Shown piece after piece: positions 48,816-57,968 of a stretch of 64,000 bases of DNA. Every line of letters starts with the position of its first letter. Position 1 is the first letter of the stretch. The translations under genes and the position numbers were made by a program. The notes beneath the pieces were generated by a model. That model ran no database searches. It saw only the letters and a program-made list of their open reading frames with translations, and had not been told where the DNA came from. The DNA is from Phaseolus vulgaris (taxonomy: Eukaryota > Streptophyta > Magnoliopsida > Fabales > Fabaceae): positions 15,293,503 to 15,357,502 of the forward strand of contig NC_023750.2 of assembly GCF_000499845.2 (NCBI RefSeq), read 5' to 3'.

Positions 48816-49957
48816 TGTTAGAATATATGGCTTTAAACTAGAGGGGGGTGAATGGTTTAAAGAGGGATTTCGAAAACTTTTAAGCCTTGAATGAAATTAC
48901 TTCGAGAATATCTTGATTAAGAAATCATTTTTTCAAAAACACAAAGCTAAAAGCATAGCACCAGCAAAACAATCGGTTGTTTTGCAGAAACAATCGGTTG
49001 TTTATACCAGTTTACAAATATCAAAACTGAATTTAAAGAGTTAAGGGATAGAGAAAATGCACACATAGATTTATATTGGTTCACTCTAAACCTAGAGCTA
49101 CATCCAGTCTTCTCAGAAACCACTGAGGAATACCACTAAGCAATCAAACCTAGATCATTTACAACACAATCAAGAAAGTGACCTTGATCCCCTCAAGACA
49201 CACACTTCTCTTGGCCAACACACCAACACTAAGAATGCTGATCTTGATCCCCTCAAGAACACACAACACTTCTCAGCAAACACACAAAGATTCTTGTTCA
49301 ACAGATACAAGGATTACACTTGTTACAGAAGCAAATCTGAAATCAATACAAGCAGAAATCCTATCTCACACACTTTGATCAATCTCAATCTCTAAGCAAT
49401 CTCAACTCTTTGAAAAACTCAAAAACTTTTTGTTAAAATGTTCTTACTCAAATCTGTTTTTCTGAAGATATTCAAAGATGATGTTTGTTACCAAATCTTA
49501 ACAAACTATTCATTGCATTTAAAGATTGGTCAAAGCATTAAAGACTGGAGCGTAATCAGTTAAAATCATTTAAAGCTCAGTCAAAACAAAAACCATTTTT
49601 CTGTTATGGTACCAAAACAAACAATCGGTTGTTTCCTCGAATAAATCGGGTGTTTTGGTTTTAATAGCTCAACCACTTGAAAAACAGTTTTCAATCTTTT
49701 CTAAAAACACCTAAGTATAAAACAATCAGTTGTTTGGACAAAACAATAGGTTGTTTTTCACTTATCTTGAAAAACACTTTTTCTTTTAAAACGATTGAGA
49801 ATGCCTATGCTTTGGATTCAATCAAGAGTGGATTACAAAACTCAATCTACCCCAGATTTTATCTAAGACAACTCAGCAACAGCAAACACAGCCTATCCTT
49901 CAACATCCTTCAAAGGGTTTTGGATTCTTCAAAGCTTGAACACCACTTGGTTGAACA
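48816..49957 (-). repeat. Copia 3' LTR
   Basis: Contains paired CAAYCRGTTG motifs at 48970/48991 and 49622/49643 (the latter decayed) and another pair near 49722. It adjoins the polypurine tract at 49958. Confidence 0.93.
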
Positions 49958-50279
49958 ATCTCCCCCTATTTGATGAAGACAAATCCCTGGTGCTTGTGTT
50001 TGATCTGATTGAATCTGAAGCAGTACCTACAAAAATAGCATATCTACCATCCAATGCTTCTTACAACAGCAGGTTAGTTTTTCACACATTTAAAACATAA
50101 AACCTGATAAACAATCGGTTGTTTACTCGCAATTAGCAGCTGCATAAAACAGTTTTATATCAGAGATTTTAACAGAATTAAACAGTTTCAGATAAGGATA
50201 CACAAGACCAATTAATTCTCCCCCTATTTCAGTAACAAAACAAATTTAGGAGAGATTATTAAGATCAAGGATACCTAAT
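49958..50279 (-). promoter_or_regulatory. Copia 3' leader with two polypurine tracts
   Basis: The polypurine tract adjacent to the LTR (ATCTCCCCCTATTTGATG on the plus strand, 49958) is echoed by a second tract, TTCTCCCCCTATTTC, at about 50216, next to the end of pol. The same two-tract arrangement occurs in the truncated copy (13806 and 14082). The function of the upstream tract is unknown. Confidence 0.6.
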
Positions 50280-53200
50280 TCATTTCTTAGGAAGAAAACT
50301 CTCTTTTAGTAGTGGTTTCGTGAAGATGTCAGCTAGTTGCAGTTTGGTCTCCACAAACTTCACTTCACAGTTCCCATTGTTTACATGATCCCTTATGAAA
50401 TGATGTCTTATCTCAGTATGTTTGGTCCTTGAGTGTCGAATCTGATTTTTGGTAAGATTGATGGCACTTGTGTTATCACACATCAAATGGACTTTGCTGA
50501 TCTTTAATCCAAAGTCTGCAAGTTGTTGTTTGAGTCATAGAATTTGTGCACAACAGCTTCCAACAGCTATATACTCAGCCTCAGCAGTAGAGAGAGCAAC
50601 ACATGCTTGCTTTTTGCTATTCCATGAGATTAGGCTTGAGCCAAGAAGGTGGCAAGTGCCACTTGTGCTCTTCCTATCTAGCTTGCAACCTGCAAAGTCA
50701 GAATCTGAATAACCAATTAAGTGAATTGGATAGTGAGAAGGATACCATAACCCAACAATTGATGTTCCTTTTAGATATTTCAGAATTCTTTTTGCAGCTT
50801 TGAAGTCTGATTCTTTAGGATTTGCTTGATATCTTGCACAAAGACACACCGCGAACATGATGTTCGGCCTACTTGCTGTTAGATATAGCAAAGAGCCAAT
50901 CAATCCTCTGTATTTGGTTTGATCTACACTCTTTCCAGCAGAATCAGCATCCATATAGCAGCTTGATGGCATTGGAGTGCTTGCTTCTTTCCAGCTTTCC
51001 ATTTCAAATTTCTTGAGAATCTCCTTGCAATACTTTGATTGACATAGAAAGATCCCATCCTTTGTTTGCCTAACCTGCAATCCAAGAAAGAAAGACAATT
51101 CTCCCATCATAGACATTTCAAACTCACCTTTCATTGCAGCCACAAATTCTTCACACAACTTATCTTGTGTAGCACCGAAGATGATGTCATCAACATAGAT
51201 TTGTACAAGAATTATTTCTGAATTTGACTTTTTGATGAAGAAAGTCTTGTCTACCATTCCCCTTTCATAACCATGTGATAGCAGAATGTTGCTAAGCCTC
51301 TCATACCACTGCCTTGGAGCTTGCTTCAGTCCATACAAAGCTTTCTTCAACTTGAAGACATGGTTGGGATGTTGATGATCTTCAACGCCCGGTGGTTGAT
51401 CCACATACACTTCCTCATTGATGTAGCCATTCAAGAAAGCACTCTTGACATCCATTTGGAAGAGTTTGAAACCACTCATACAAGCAAAAGTTAGCAGCAG
51501 CCTCACAGCCTCCAACCTAGCAACAGGGGCAAAGGTTTCACCATAATTTATGCCCTACTCTTGATTGTAGCCTTTGGCAACTAGCCTTGCTTTATTTCTT
51601 GTGATCACACCATCTTCATCCAACTTGTTTCTGAATACCCACTTCGAACCTATAATGTTCATCTCATCTGTTCTAGGGACAAGAAACCATACCTCATTCC
51701 TTGCAAACTGATTCAATTCTTCATGCATAGCTTCAACCCACTTCTCATCCTTGAGAGCTTCACCAATTAACTTTGGTTCAATTTGTGAGACAAAAGTTGT
51801 GTGCCTGCAGAAGTTTGAGATGGAGCTACGTATGGAGACACCTTCCTTTATCTGCCCTATGATGTTTTCCACTGACAGATCTCTAGGAATCCTCCATTCT
51901 TTGGGCAGCTCACTCCGTTGCAGAACTTCAATCGGTTGTTTCTGCGAATCAACCGGTTGTTTTTCTGCACAGATTTCCAGCTTTGTCAAACTGATGCTCT
52001 GTTCATCCTCTTCAGCTCTGGTCTTCGGGATTTGGATGTTTCTGTGATCTACCTCATCAAAGACAACGTGAACTAATTCTTCTACAGTCATCAACCTCGT
52101 ATTGTAGATTCTATATGCATGACTTGTGAGAGAATACCCTATGAAGATGCCAAGATCCGCTTTCTCATCAAACTTCCCCAAGTTTTCCTTTCCATTGTTG
52201 AGAACGAAACAATTGCAGCCAAAAACTCTAAGATGATTGATGTTAGGCTTCCTCCCATTGAATAGTTCATATGGAGTCTTCTTCAGAATGGGCCTAATAA
52301 ACACTCTATTCATCACATAACAAGACGTGCTCACTGCATCCGCCCAAAAGTACTTAGGAAGAGATGATTCACTAAGCATTGTCCTTGCTAGCTCTTCAAG
52401 AGACCTGTTCTTCCTTTCTACCACACCATTTTGTTGTGGAGTTCTTGGAGCAGAGAAGTTGTGCAGAATCCCCATCTTCTCACAGAACTTGCTGAACTTC
52501 TCATTTTGGAATTCTCCTCCATGATCACTTCTAATAGAGCCTATGTTGCAGTTCTTTGTATTTTGTAACCTTCTTGCTAGCTTCTTGAATGCAGAAAAGG
52601 CATCACTCTTTGATTTCAAGAAAAGAGTCCAGGTGAACCTAGAAAAGTTATCAACAATAACAAGAGCATAATAATTTCCACCAAGACTCATAGTTCTTGA
52701 GGGTCCAAAGAGATCCATGTGAAGAAGTTCAAGGGGTTTTAAAGAAGAAACAACATTTTTTATTTTAAAAGAACTTTTCACTTGTTTCCCTTTTTGGCAC
52801 GCTTCACAAATGTGATCCCTCTCAAACTTGAGCTTTGGTAGCCCAATCACAAGATCCCTTGAAATTAGCCTGTTCAAGTGATTCATGTTAATATGAGCAA
52901 TTCTTCTATGCCAAAGCCAAGATTCATCTTGCTTGGATAGAAGACATCCAATTGAACATGGTGAATAGATATCTAGAAGATACACATTATTTACTCTCTT
53001 ACCTACCAATATTACATCTTTTGTGTTGGGTAGACAGATTTCACATGTGTTTGACTTGAACATTACTTGATATCCCTTGTCACATAGTTGGCTAATGCTC
53101 AGCAGATTGTGCTTTAGACCTTCTACATAGAGCACATCATGGATGACCAAGATGTCTTTGTCTCCTATGGATCCTCTACCAAGAATCCTTCCTTTATTGT

Positions 53201-53321
53201 TGTCCCCATAAGTGACATGCCCTTCTTGCTTAAAGGAGATGCTCAGGAACTTTGATTTGTCCCCTGTCATGTGCTTGGAGCATCCACTATCCAAGTACCA
53301 TTGTTGCTTGCTCTCCTCCAA
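50280..53321 (-). pseudogene. Copia pol (protease, integrase, RT, RNase H) with in-frame stops
   Basis: Segments run in Copia order on the minus strand. Protease has WYLDSGCSKHMTG (53295). The pre-integrase finger reads WHRRIAHINMNHL to CEACQKGK. Integrase shows LLHMDLFGP, RSDHGGEFQN and TPQQNGVVERKNR. Reverse transcriptase has [20 protein letters not shown] and YVDDIIFG. RNase H has GYSDSDFAGC and ALSTAEAEYIA. The whole region stays in one frame, broken by TAG near 51555 (before the GETFAPVARLEA segment) and TGA at 50533-50535, where a TGG-to-TGA change fits. The twin 21-bp motif lies in the integrase-RT linker (51929/51950), where it encodes KQPV and KQPI seven residues apart. Confidence 0.93.
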
Positions 53322-53342
53322 GATTTCCTACAAAGAAGATTT

Positions 53343-55560
53343 TCAAGTACAAAGATTTGGTCCCCTTATGAATGTGGGTCCATTTTGTTTATATTCATCA
53401 ATTGAATCTTTATTGCACTTAGGAATCCACTTCATAAAGCCTCTAGGAACAACAGATTTTCTGATTTTACAGAACCTCACAGAATGTCCTCTTTTCATGC
53501 AATACAAGCATGTAACAATCGGTTGTTTTGATGGTCCAATCGGTTGTTTTTCTGGCATTTTCGAAAATGATTTTGAAAATCTATCTTGTTTGTTTTGTGG
53601 GTTAAAACCTAATCTAGCTTTTCCAAAAACACAGTTTTGAGATGCCAAGACACTCTCAAAGTTGGATTGACCTTTAGAAAGCTTATCCACAGTTTTAACA
53701 AGATAGTGAACCTTATTTTCAAGATTTTCGCAATTTTCACAAACAAGAGTATTACACTTGCAAGAGGAGTTTCTGTAAATGATTTCAAGGTTTTCAAAAT
53801 CTGTTTTTGAATTTTCTAATTCCTCTTCCATTGATTTTACTCTGTTTTAAGTCAGCTATTCTTCTCTTTTAACTGATTGTTCAAGAGGGCCAATCGGTTG
53901 GCTTCTTCATGCGTTTCTTGAAAAGCTTGAAGTAATTGACCATAATTTTTAGAGTTTGAGGAGTTAGATGAACTTACACTACTTGAGTCATCCTCCTTTC
54001 TGGCCATGAAGCAGAGGTTGAGGCTTTTCTTGTTTTGCCTTCTTTTCTTTCTTGCTTGACTTTTTGACCTTGCCTCCTTTGGTTCATTGTTTCCATGAGC
54101 AGCCTTGAGTGTGTCCCACATCTCTTTAGCAGTTTTGCATTTTGATATCCTGAAAAACTCATTAGTATCTAGTGCAGAAGCTATTATGTTTTGAGCAGTA
54201 CAATCAAGCTTGGTCATTTTACATTCATCATTGGTCCATTGAGACAAAGGTTTTGCAATGAAAGAACCATTCTTTTTAAACTTTGGAATGTAAGGACCAT
54301 TCTCAATTGAATCCCAAATTCCTTGATCAATAGATTCCACAGAGATTTTCATTCTGGCTTCCCAATACTTGTTTTTTTTTATTAGCAAAGAATGAAATTA
54401 AATTAAGAGGGATACAAAAGGGGTATCCCAACCCTTTTACATAAACCAAATCACATTAAGAATCTCCAAGAAAAAAGAGATGAGCAAACACCCCAGAAGC
54501 AAAAGATAGATAATGTTTGTTGCATAAGCTAGACATCCTATTCCAACTAGCATCGTGCTCGTATTGGAATGTTATAGGCACTGCAAACTGCAGCTACAAA
54601 ACCATCAAAAACACCCTGCCTCTATTTATCTTAATATAAGACACATCAAAACAGAATCCTCCATCATGTCCTTAACATTCCTTTTGACTCCTTGGCATAC
54701 AAGCACATATGTCCTTTCCATCTTACACCAGCTGCAGGTCGTGACAAACCCACCAACACCTCCAACGAACTATAAATCCAGTATAGTTCGTAGTCTTAAA
54801 ACTCTTGGCATCTGGGAGTCCTAACTATAACTTCTAATGCAAAGCATTAGATTAAGAATCCAGTCTATGAAAGAATAAGTAAAGGAATGCACCTTGTGCT
54901 TCATCCAAAGCCAGGATTTGAGTTGAGCCTTCTAAAACACCTCTTCCGCATCAACTAGCCCTTTTTTTAATACAACCAGGTTCCTTTGGTCCCAGATACA
55001 CCTAATAACAGATGCCCAAACACCTTTCCATACCAGGTTTTGCTTCTTGCTAGCATTGCTCAGATAAAAACTCATAAAGTGCAGATTTAAATCATTCTGT
55101 TGAATAGAAGAGATACCTATCCATTTGAAACACAAGGACCATACCCAATGTGCATATTTACACTCCAAGAAGATATGTTGACAAGACTCCTCCTTAAGCT
55201 GACACATTGCACATAACGTAGATTCCATCATCACCCATCTCCTACTCAAACTCACCCTTGTTGGGATTCTATCCAGCAGCACTCTCCAAGCTGTCACGAT
55301 CACATTTGGGAATGCCTTAATCTTTCGAAGGAAATTAAACACACCAGATTGGGTTCCACGAGACTGCTTGGTAAGGCACTCATAAGCAGAATTCACAGAA
55401 AAAAGGCCTGGTTCTTCCTTCCCCCACACCTGCAAATCCACATCATTCCTTCTCAATAGTGCCCCCGATAACAGGCTTCCCAATACTTATAATTCAATCC
55501 ACAGAATAAAGGTGGTTTGTAGATTGAAGCACCTTCCTCAAAAGATTGTTTTCCAGCCAT
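53343..55560 (-). pseudogene. Copia gag, interrupted by a LINE
   Basis: The ATG at 55558-55560 opens MAGKQSFEEGASIYKPP. The frame is cut at 55488 by the LINE and resumes at 54370 with WEARMKISVESIDQGIWD and NIIASALDTNEFF. It continues to a basic segment and a Ser-rich stretch. A frameshift lies near 53845. The zinc knuckle is CLYCMKRGHSVRFC (about 53508-53467). The frame ends in TGA at 53343-53345; a TAG follows four codons later before protease resumes in the same frame. The twin motif at 53516/53537 encodes KQPI twice just before the zinc knuckle. Confidence 0.9.
54371..55473 (-). mobile_element. 5'-truncated LINE inserted in Copia gag
   Basis: Flanked by the perfect 15-bp duplication GGCTTCCCAATACTT at 54356-54370 and 55474-55488. 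A poly-T run at 54372-54380 is the poly-A tail of a minus-strand insertion. It keeps only the C-terminal end of ORF2. The 183-codon frame 55483-54932 has NSAYECLTKQSRG, VTAWRVLLDRIPTR and the RVT zinc finger LCAMCQLKEESCQHIFLECK. About 560 bp of 3' untranslated sequence follow. No reverse transcriptase remains. Confidence 0.95.
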
Positions 55561-55618
55561 AAAAAAAAAAATTGGATCAACTTGAATAACTTTCAAGAAC
55601 CAAGCTCTTGATGTCAAT

Positions 55619-56757
55619 TGTTAGAATATATGGCTTTAAACTAGAGGGGGGTGAATGGTTTAAAGAGGGATTTTGAAAACTTTTAAGCCTTGAATGAAAT
55701 TACTTCGAGAATATCTTGATTAAGAAATCAGTTTTTCAAAAACACAAAGCTAAAAGCACAACACCAACAAAACAATCAGTTGTTTCGCAGAAACAATCGG
55801 TTGTTTATACCAGTTTACAAATATCAAAACTGAATTTAAAGAGTTAATGGATAGAGAAAATGCACACAGAGATTTATACTGGTTCACTCTAAACCTAGAG
55901 CTACATCTAGTCTTCTTAGAAACCACTGAGGAACACCACTAAGCAATCAAACCTAGATCACTTACAACACAACCAAGAAAGTGACATTGATCCCCTCAAG
56001 ACACACACTTCTCTTGGCCAACACACCAACACTAAGAATGTTGATTTTGATCCCCTTAAGAACACATATCACTTCTCAGCAAACACACAAAGATTCTTGT
56101 TCAACAGATACAAGGATTACACTTGTTACAGAAGCAAATTTGAAATCAATACAAGCAAAAATCCTATCTCACACACTTTGATCAATCTCAATCTCTAAGC
56201 AATCTCAACTCTTTGAAAAACTCAAAAACTTTTTGTTAAAATGTTCTTACTCAAATTTGTTTTTCTGAAGATATTCAAAGATGATGTTTGTTACCAAATC
56301 TTAACAAACTATTCATTGCATTTAAATATTGGTCAAAGCATTAAAGACTGGAGCGTAATCAGTTAAAATCATTTAAAGCTCAGTCAAAACAAAAACCATT
56401 TTTTTGTTAAGGTACCAAAACAAACAATCGTTGTTTCCTCGAATCAATCGGTTGTTTTGGTTTTAACAGCTCAACCATTTGAAAACAGTTTTCAATCTTT
56501 TCTGAAAACACCTAAGTATAAAACAATCGGTTGTTTCGACAAAACAACAGGTTTTATTCACTTAGCTTGAAAAACACTTTTTCTTTTAAAAAGATTGAGA
56601 ATGCCTATGCTTTGGATTCAATCAAGAGTGGATTACAAAACTCAATCTACCCCAGATTTTATCTAAGACAACTCAGCAACAGCAAGCACAACCTAGCCTT
56701 CAACATCCTTTAAAGGGTTTTGGATTCTTCAAAGCTTGAACACCACTTGGTTCAACA
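55619..56757 (-). repeat. Copia 5' LTR
   Basis: Partner of 48816-49957; twin motifs at 55773/55794 and near 56523/56544 are preserved, and one at 56425 has lost a base. Its outer end abuts the TSD TGTTG, which is also the start of the TRIM's second LTR. Confidence 0.93.
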
Positions 56758-56882
56758 TGTTGGAGATCACACATCGACTAGAGATTAGTACATTTCATAG
56801 TATATAAGTGGGGTTAAACATCATCTTATAAGCCGGTTTTATGAGGTTGAGTTAGGTTTAAAATCCACTTCTTAATAATTAT

Positions 56883-57135
56883 TTAATTTTATATCCATTT
56901 TAGTGTCCCCCGAACCTACGATATAGTTAAATAATATATTTTTCTTTATGTAGGCTTGGCAAACATTACCTTGTAAATTTGTGTCCCATTGGAGGTTGTC
57001 TCTAATACATAGCCACCAAAAGATTAGCTTCCATTTCTATTGGGGCACTAAGTCCACACTAGCCCCATGTAGTGTCTCTTTTTTGTTCTTTGCGTCGCTC
57101 TTTTGGGTACTCTACCATCATTATTTCTTGTAGTA
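56883..57135. other. CACTA right subterminal region
   Basis: The last own sequence of the CACTA element, with gtgtcccattgg, tagtgtctctt and agtgtccccc words that echo the left subterminal repeats in inverted sense. Ends at the terminus TTTCTTGTAGTA. Confidence 0.6.
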
Positions 57136-57445
57136 TGCCATTGGACCTCCTATTTCAACCGATGAGCACACTGAAGTTATTTTAGATGGGTGACAACTTC
57201 ATCACTTATGTTTTGTCTGGTGTAGATCCTTATATAGTAGAGGAGATTACTGTTGTCTAAAAAAGAACGCCTAGAAAGGTTCAAGATTGTTGAAAGTCTG
57301 CATGTTAATAATTCTGGTCCTTCGTCTTCCGCAAATAATCAAAGAAACAAGTTTTTTGGTTCTTTCAATAAAAATAACATAACACATTACAAGAATCTAG
57401 GCCAAAATAGAAATTTCAAGTTTTTTGGTTCCAAGAACCCTAATC
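57136..57445 (+). pseudogene. Copia-1 gag, right part
   Basis: Continues the gag broken at 38353: IGPPISTDEHTEVILDG, then KKERLERFKIVESLHVNN and an Asn/Ser/Phe-rich stretch typical of the segment before the zinc knuckle. It has stops and a frame change near 57190-57250. It ends abruptly at about 57445, where an unrelated minus-strand Copia begins; the zinc knuckle and pol are gone. Confidence 0.83.
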
Positions 57446-57451
57446 ATGGCA

Positions 57452-57968
57452 ATCATCTTCTTGTATTTTTTGAAAAATACTTTCGGTAGCCATTTTGTGA
57501 AGATATCCACAACTTGATCTTGACTTGCCACATGAACCAATTCCACAATTCCTTTTTTCACAGGATCACGAATAAAGTGAAAACGAACGTCAATGTGTTT
57601 GCTTCTTTCATCGTTCACTGGGTTCTTTGCCAACTCAATTGTTGGTTTGTTGTCAACTTGAATCACGGTTGCACCTAGTTGCTTTAGTTCCATCTTGCTC
57701 AACAAGTTTCTAAGTCATATCCCATGACATACATACCAAGATGTTGCCACATATTCAGCTTCACACGTTGATAGCGTAACGATCAGTTGCTTCTTTGAAA
57801 GCCAAGAAAATGTTGTGTTGCCCTTAAAGAATACATATCCCGATGTATTTTTCCAATTGTCTATGTCTCCGTACCAATCCCTGTCAGAGTATCTAACCAA
57901 CTTGTAATCTTATACTTTCGAGTAGAACAACCCGAGTGATACAGTACCTTGGATGTACTGTAGAACTA
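57452..57968 (-). pseudogene. Copia-2 RNase H fragment (first copy)
   Basis: Reads YSDRDWYGDIDNWKNTSGYVFF and VTLSTCEAEYVATSW, then in the next frame QVDNKPTIELAKNP, ERSKHIDVRFHFIRD and VDIFTKWLPKVFF. A stop near 57714 separates the two parts. It ends next to the Copia-1 gag in head-to-head arrangement. Confidence 0.88.

Larger units (their letters stand above)
48816..56757 (-). mobile_element. Complete Copia element with LTRs, gag and pol, disabled
   Basis: LTRs at 48816-49957 (1142 bp) and 55619-56757 (1139 bp) run TGTTAGAATATATGG to GAACA/CAACA. The perfect TSD TGTTG lies at 48811-48815 and 56758-56762. Coding is on the minus strand: gag from 55560, then pol to about 50280. Primer-binding-site-like TTGACATCAAGAGC lies at 55604-55617 and the polypurine tract at 49958. 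A LINE interrupts gag, and pol carries in-frame stops, so it is inactive. The LTRs differ by a few percent by eye, so it is older than the Gypsy A element. Confidence 0.95.
48592..56877 (+). mobile_element. TRIM-like element (two short LTRs, no coding), split by Copia
   Basis: LTR copies at 48592-48675 (84 bp, with an internal deletion) and 56758-56877 (120 bp) share TGTTGGAGATC, CATAGTATATAAGTGGG, GGTTGAGTTAGG and CACTTCTTAATA (CTACTTCTTAATA in the first). The primer-binding site TGGTATCAGAG starts at 48676, right after the first LTR, and a purine-rich GTGAGGGGTG precedes the second. Flanks ATTAT at 48587-48591 and 56878-56882 are a perfect TSD. Without the inserted Copia the element is only about 340 bp, which fits terminal-repeat retrotransposons in miniature. 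It codes for nothing and would rely on other elements' enzymes. Confidence 0.9.
38354..57135. mobile_element. Small non-autonomous CACTA element, expanded by nested insertions
   Basis: Left terminus CACTACAAGAAA at 38354 and right terminus TTTCTTGTAGTA ending 57135 (one base decayed) are inverted repeats of CACTA type. The 3-bp flanks TGT (38351-38353) and TGC (57136-57138) fit a TSD with one change, and removing the element restores the Copia gag reading KIVDMLV-AIGPPIS. Left subterminal repeats (cgtctagaatggggacacaa and variants at about 38530, 38590, 38655) support the call. Its own sequence adds up to only about 0.9 kb; the rest is later insertions. No transposase is present. Confidence 0.82.

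Noticed and set aside
50535..53321. Copia pol as an intact coding gene
   Set aside because: In-frame stops near 51555 and 50535 and a LINE in gag make the element defective.
53322..53345. GT...AG stretch of about 23 bp between the gag stop and protease that would remove both stops if spliced
   Set aside because: Far below the minimum intron size in plants; two ordinary nonsense changes or a gag stop are simpler.
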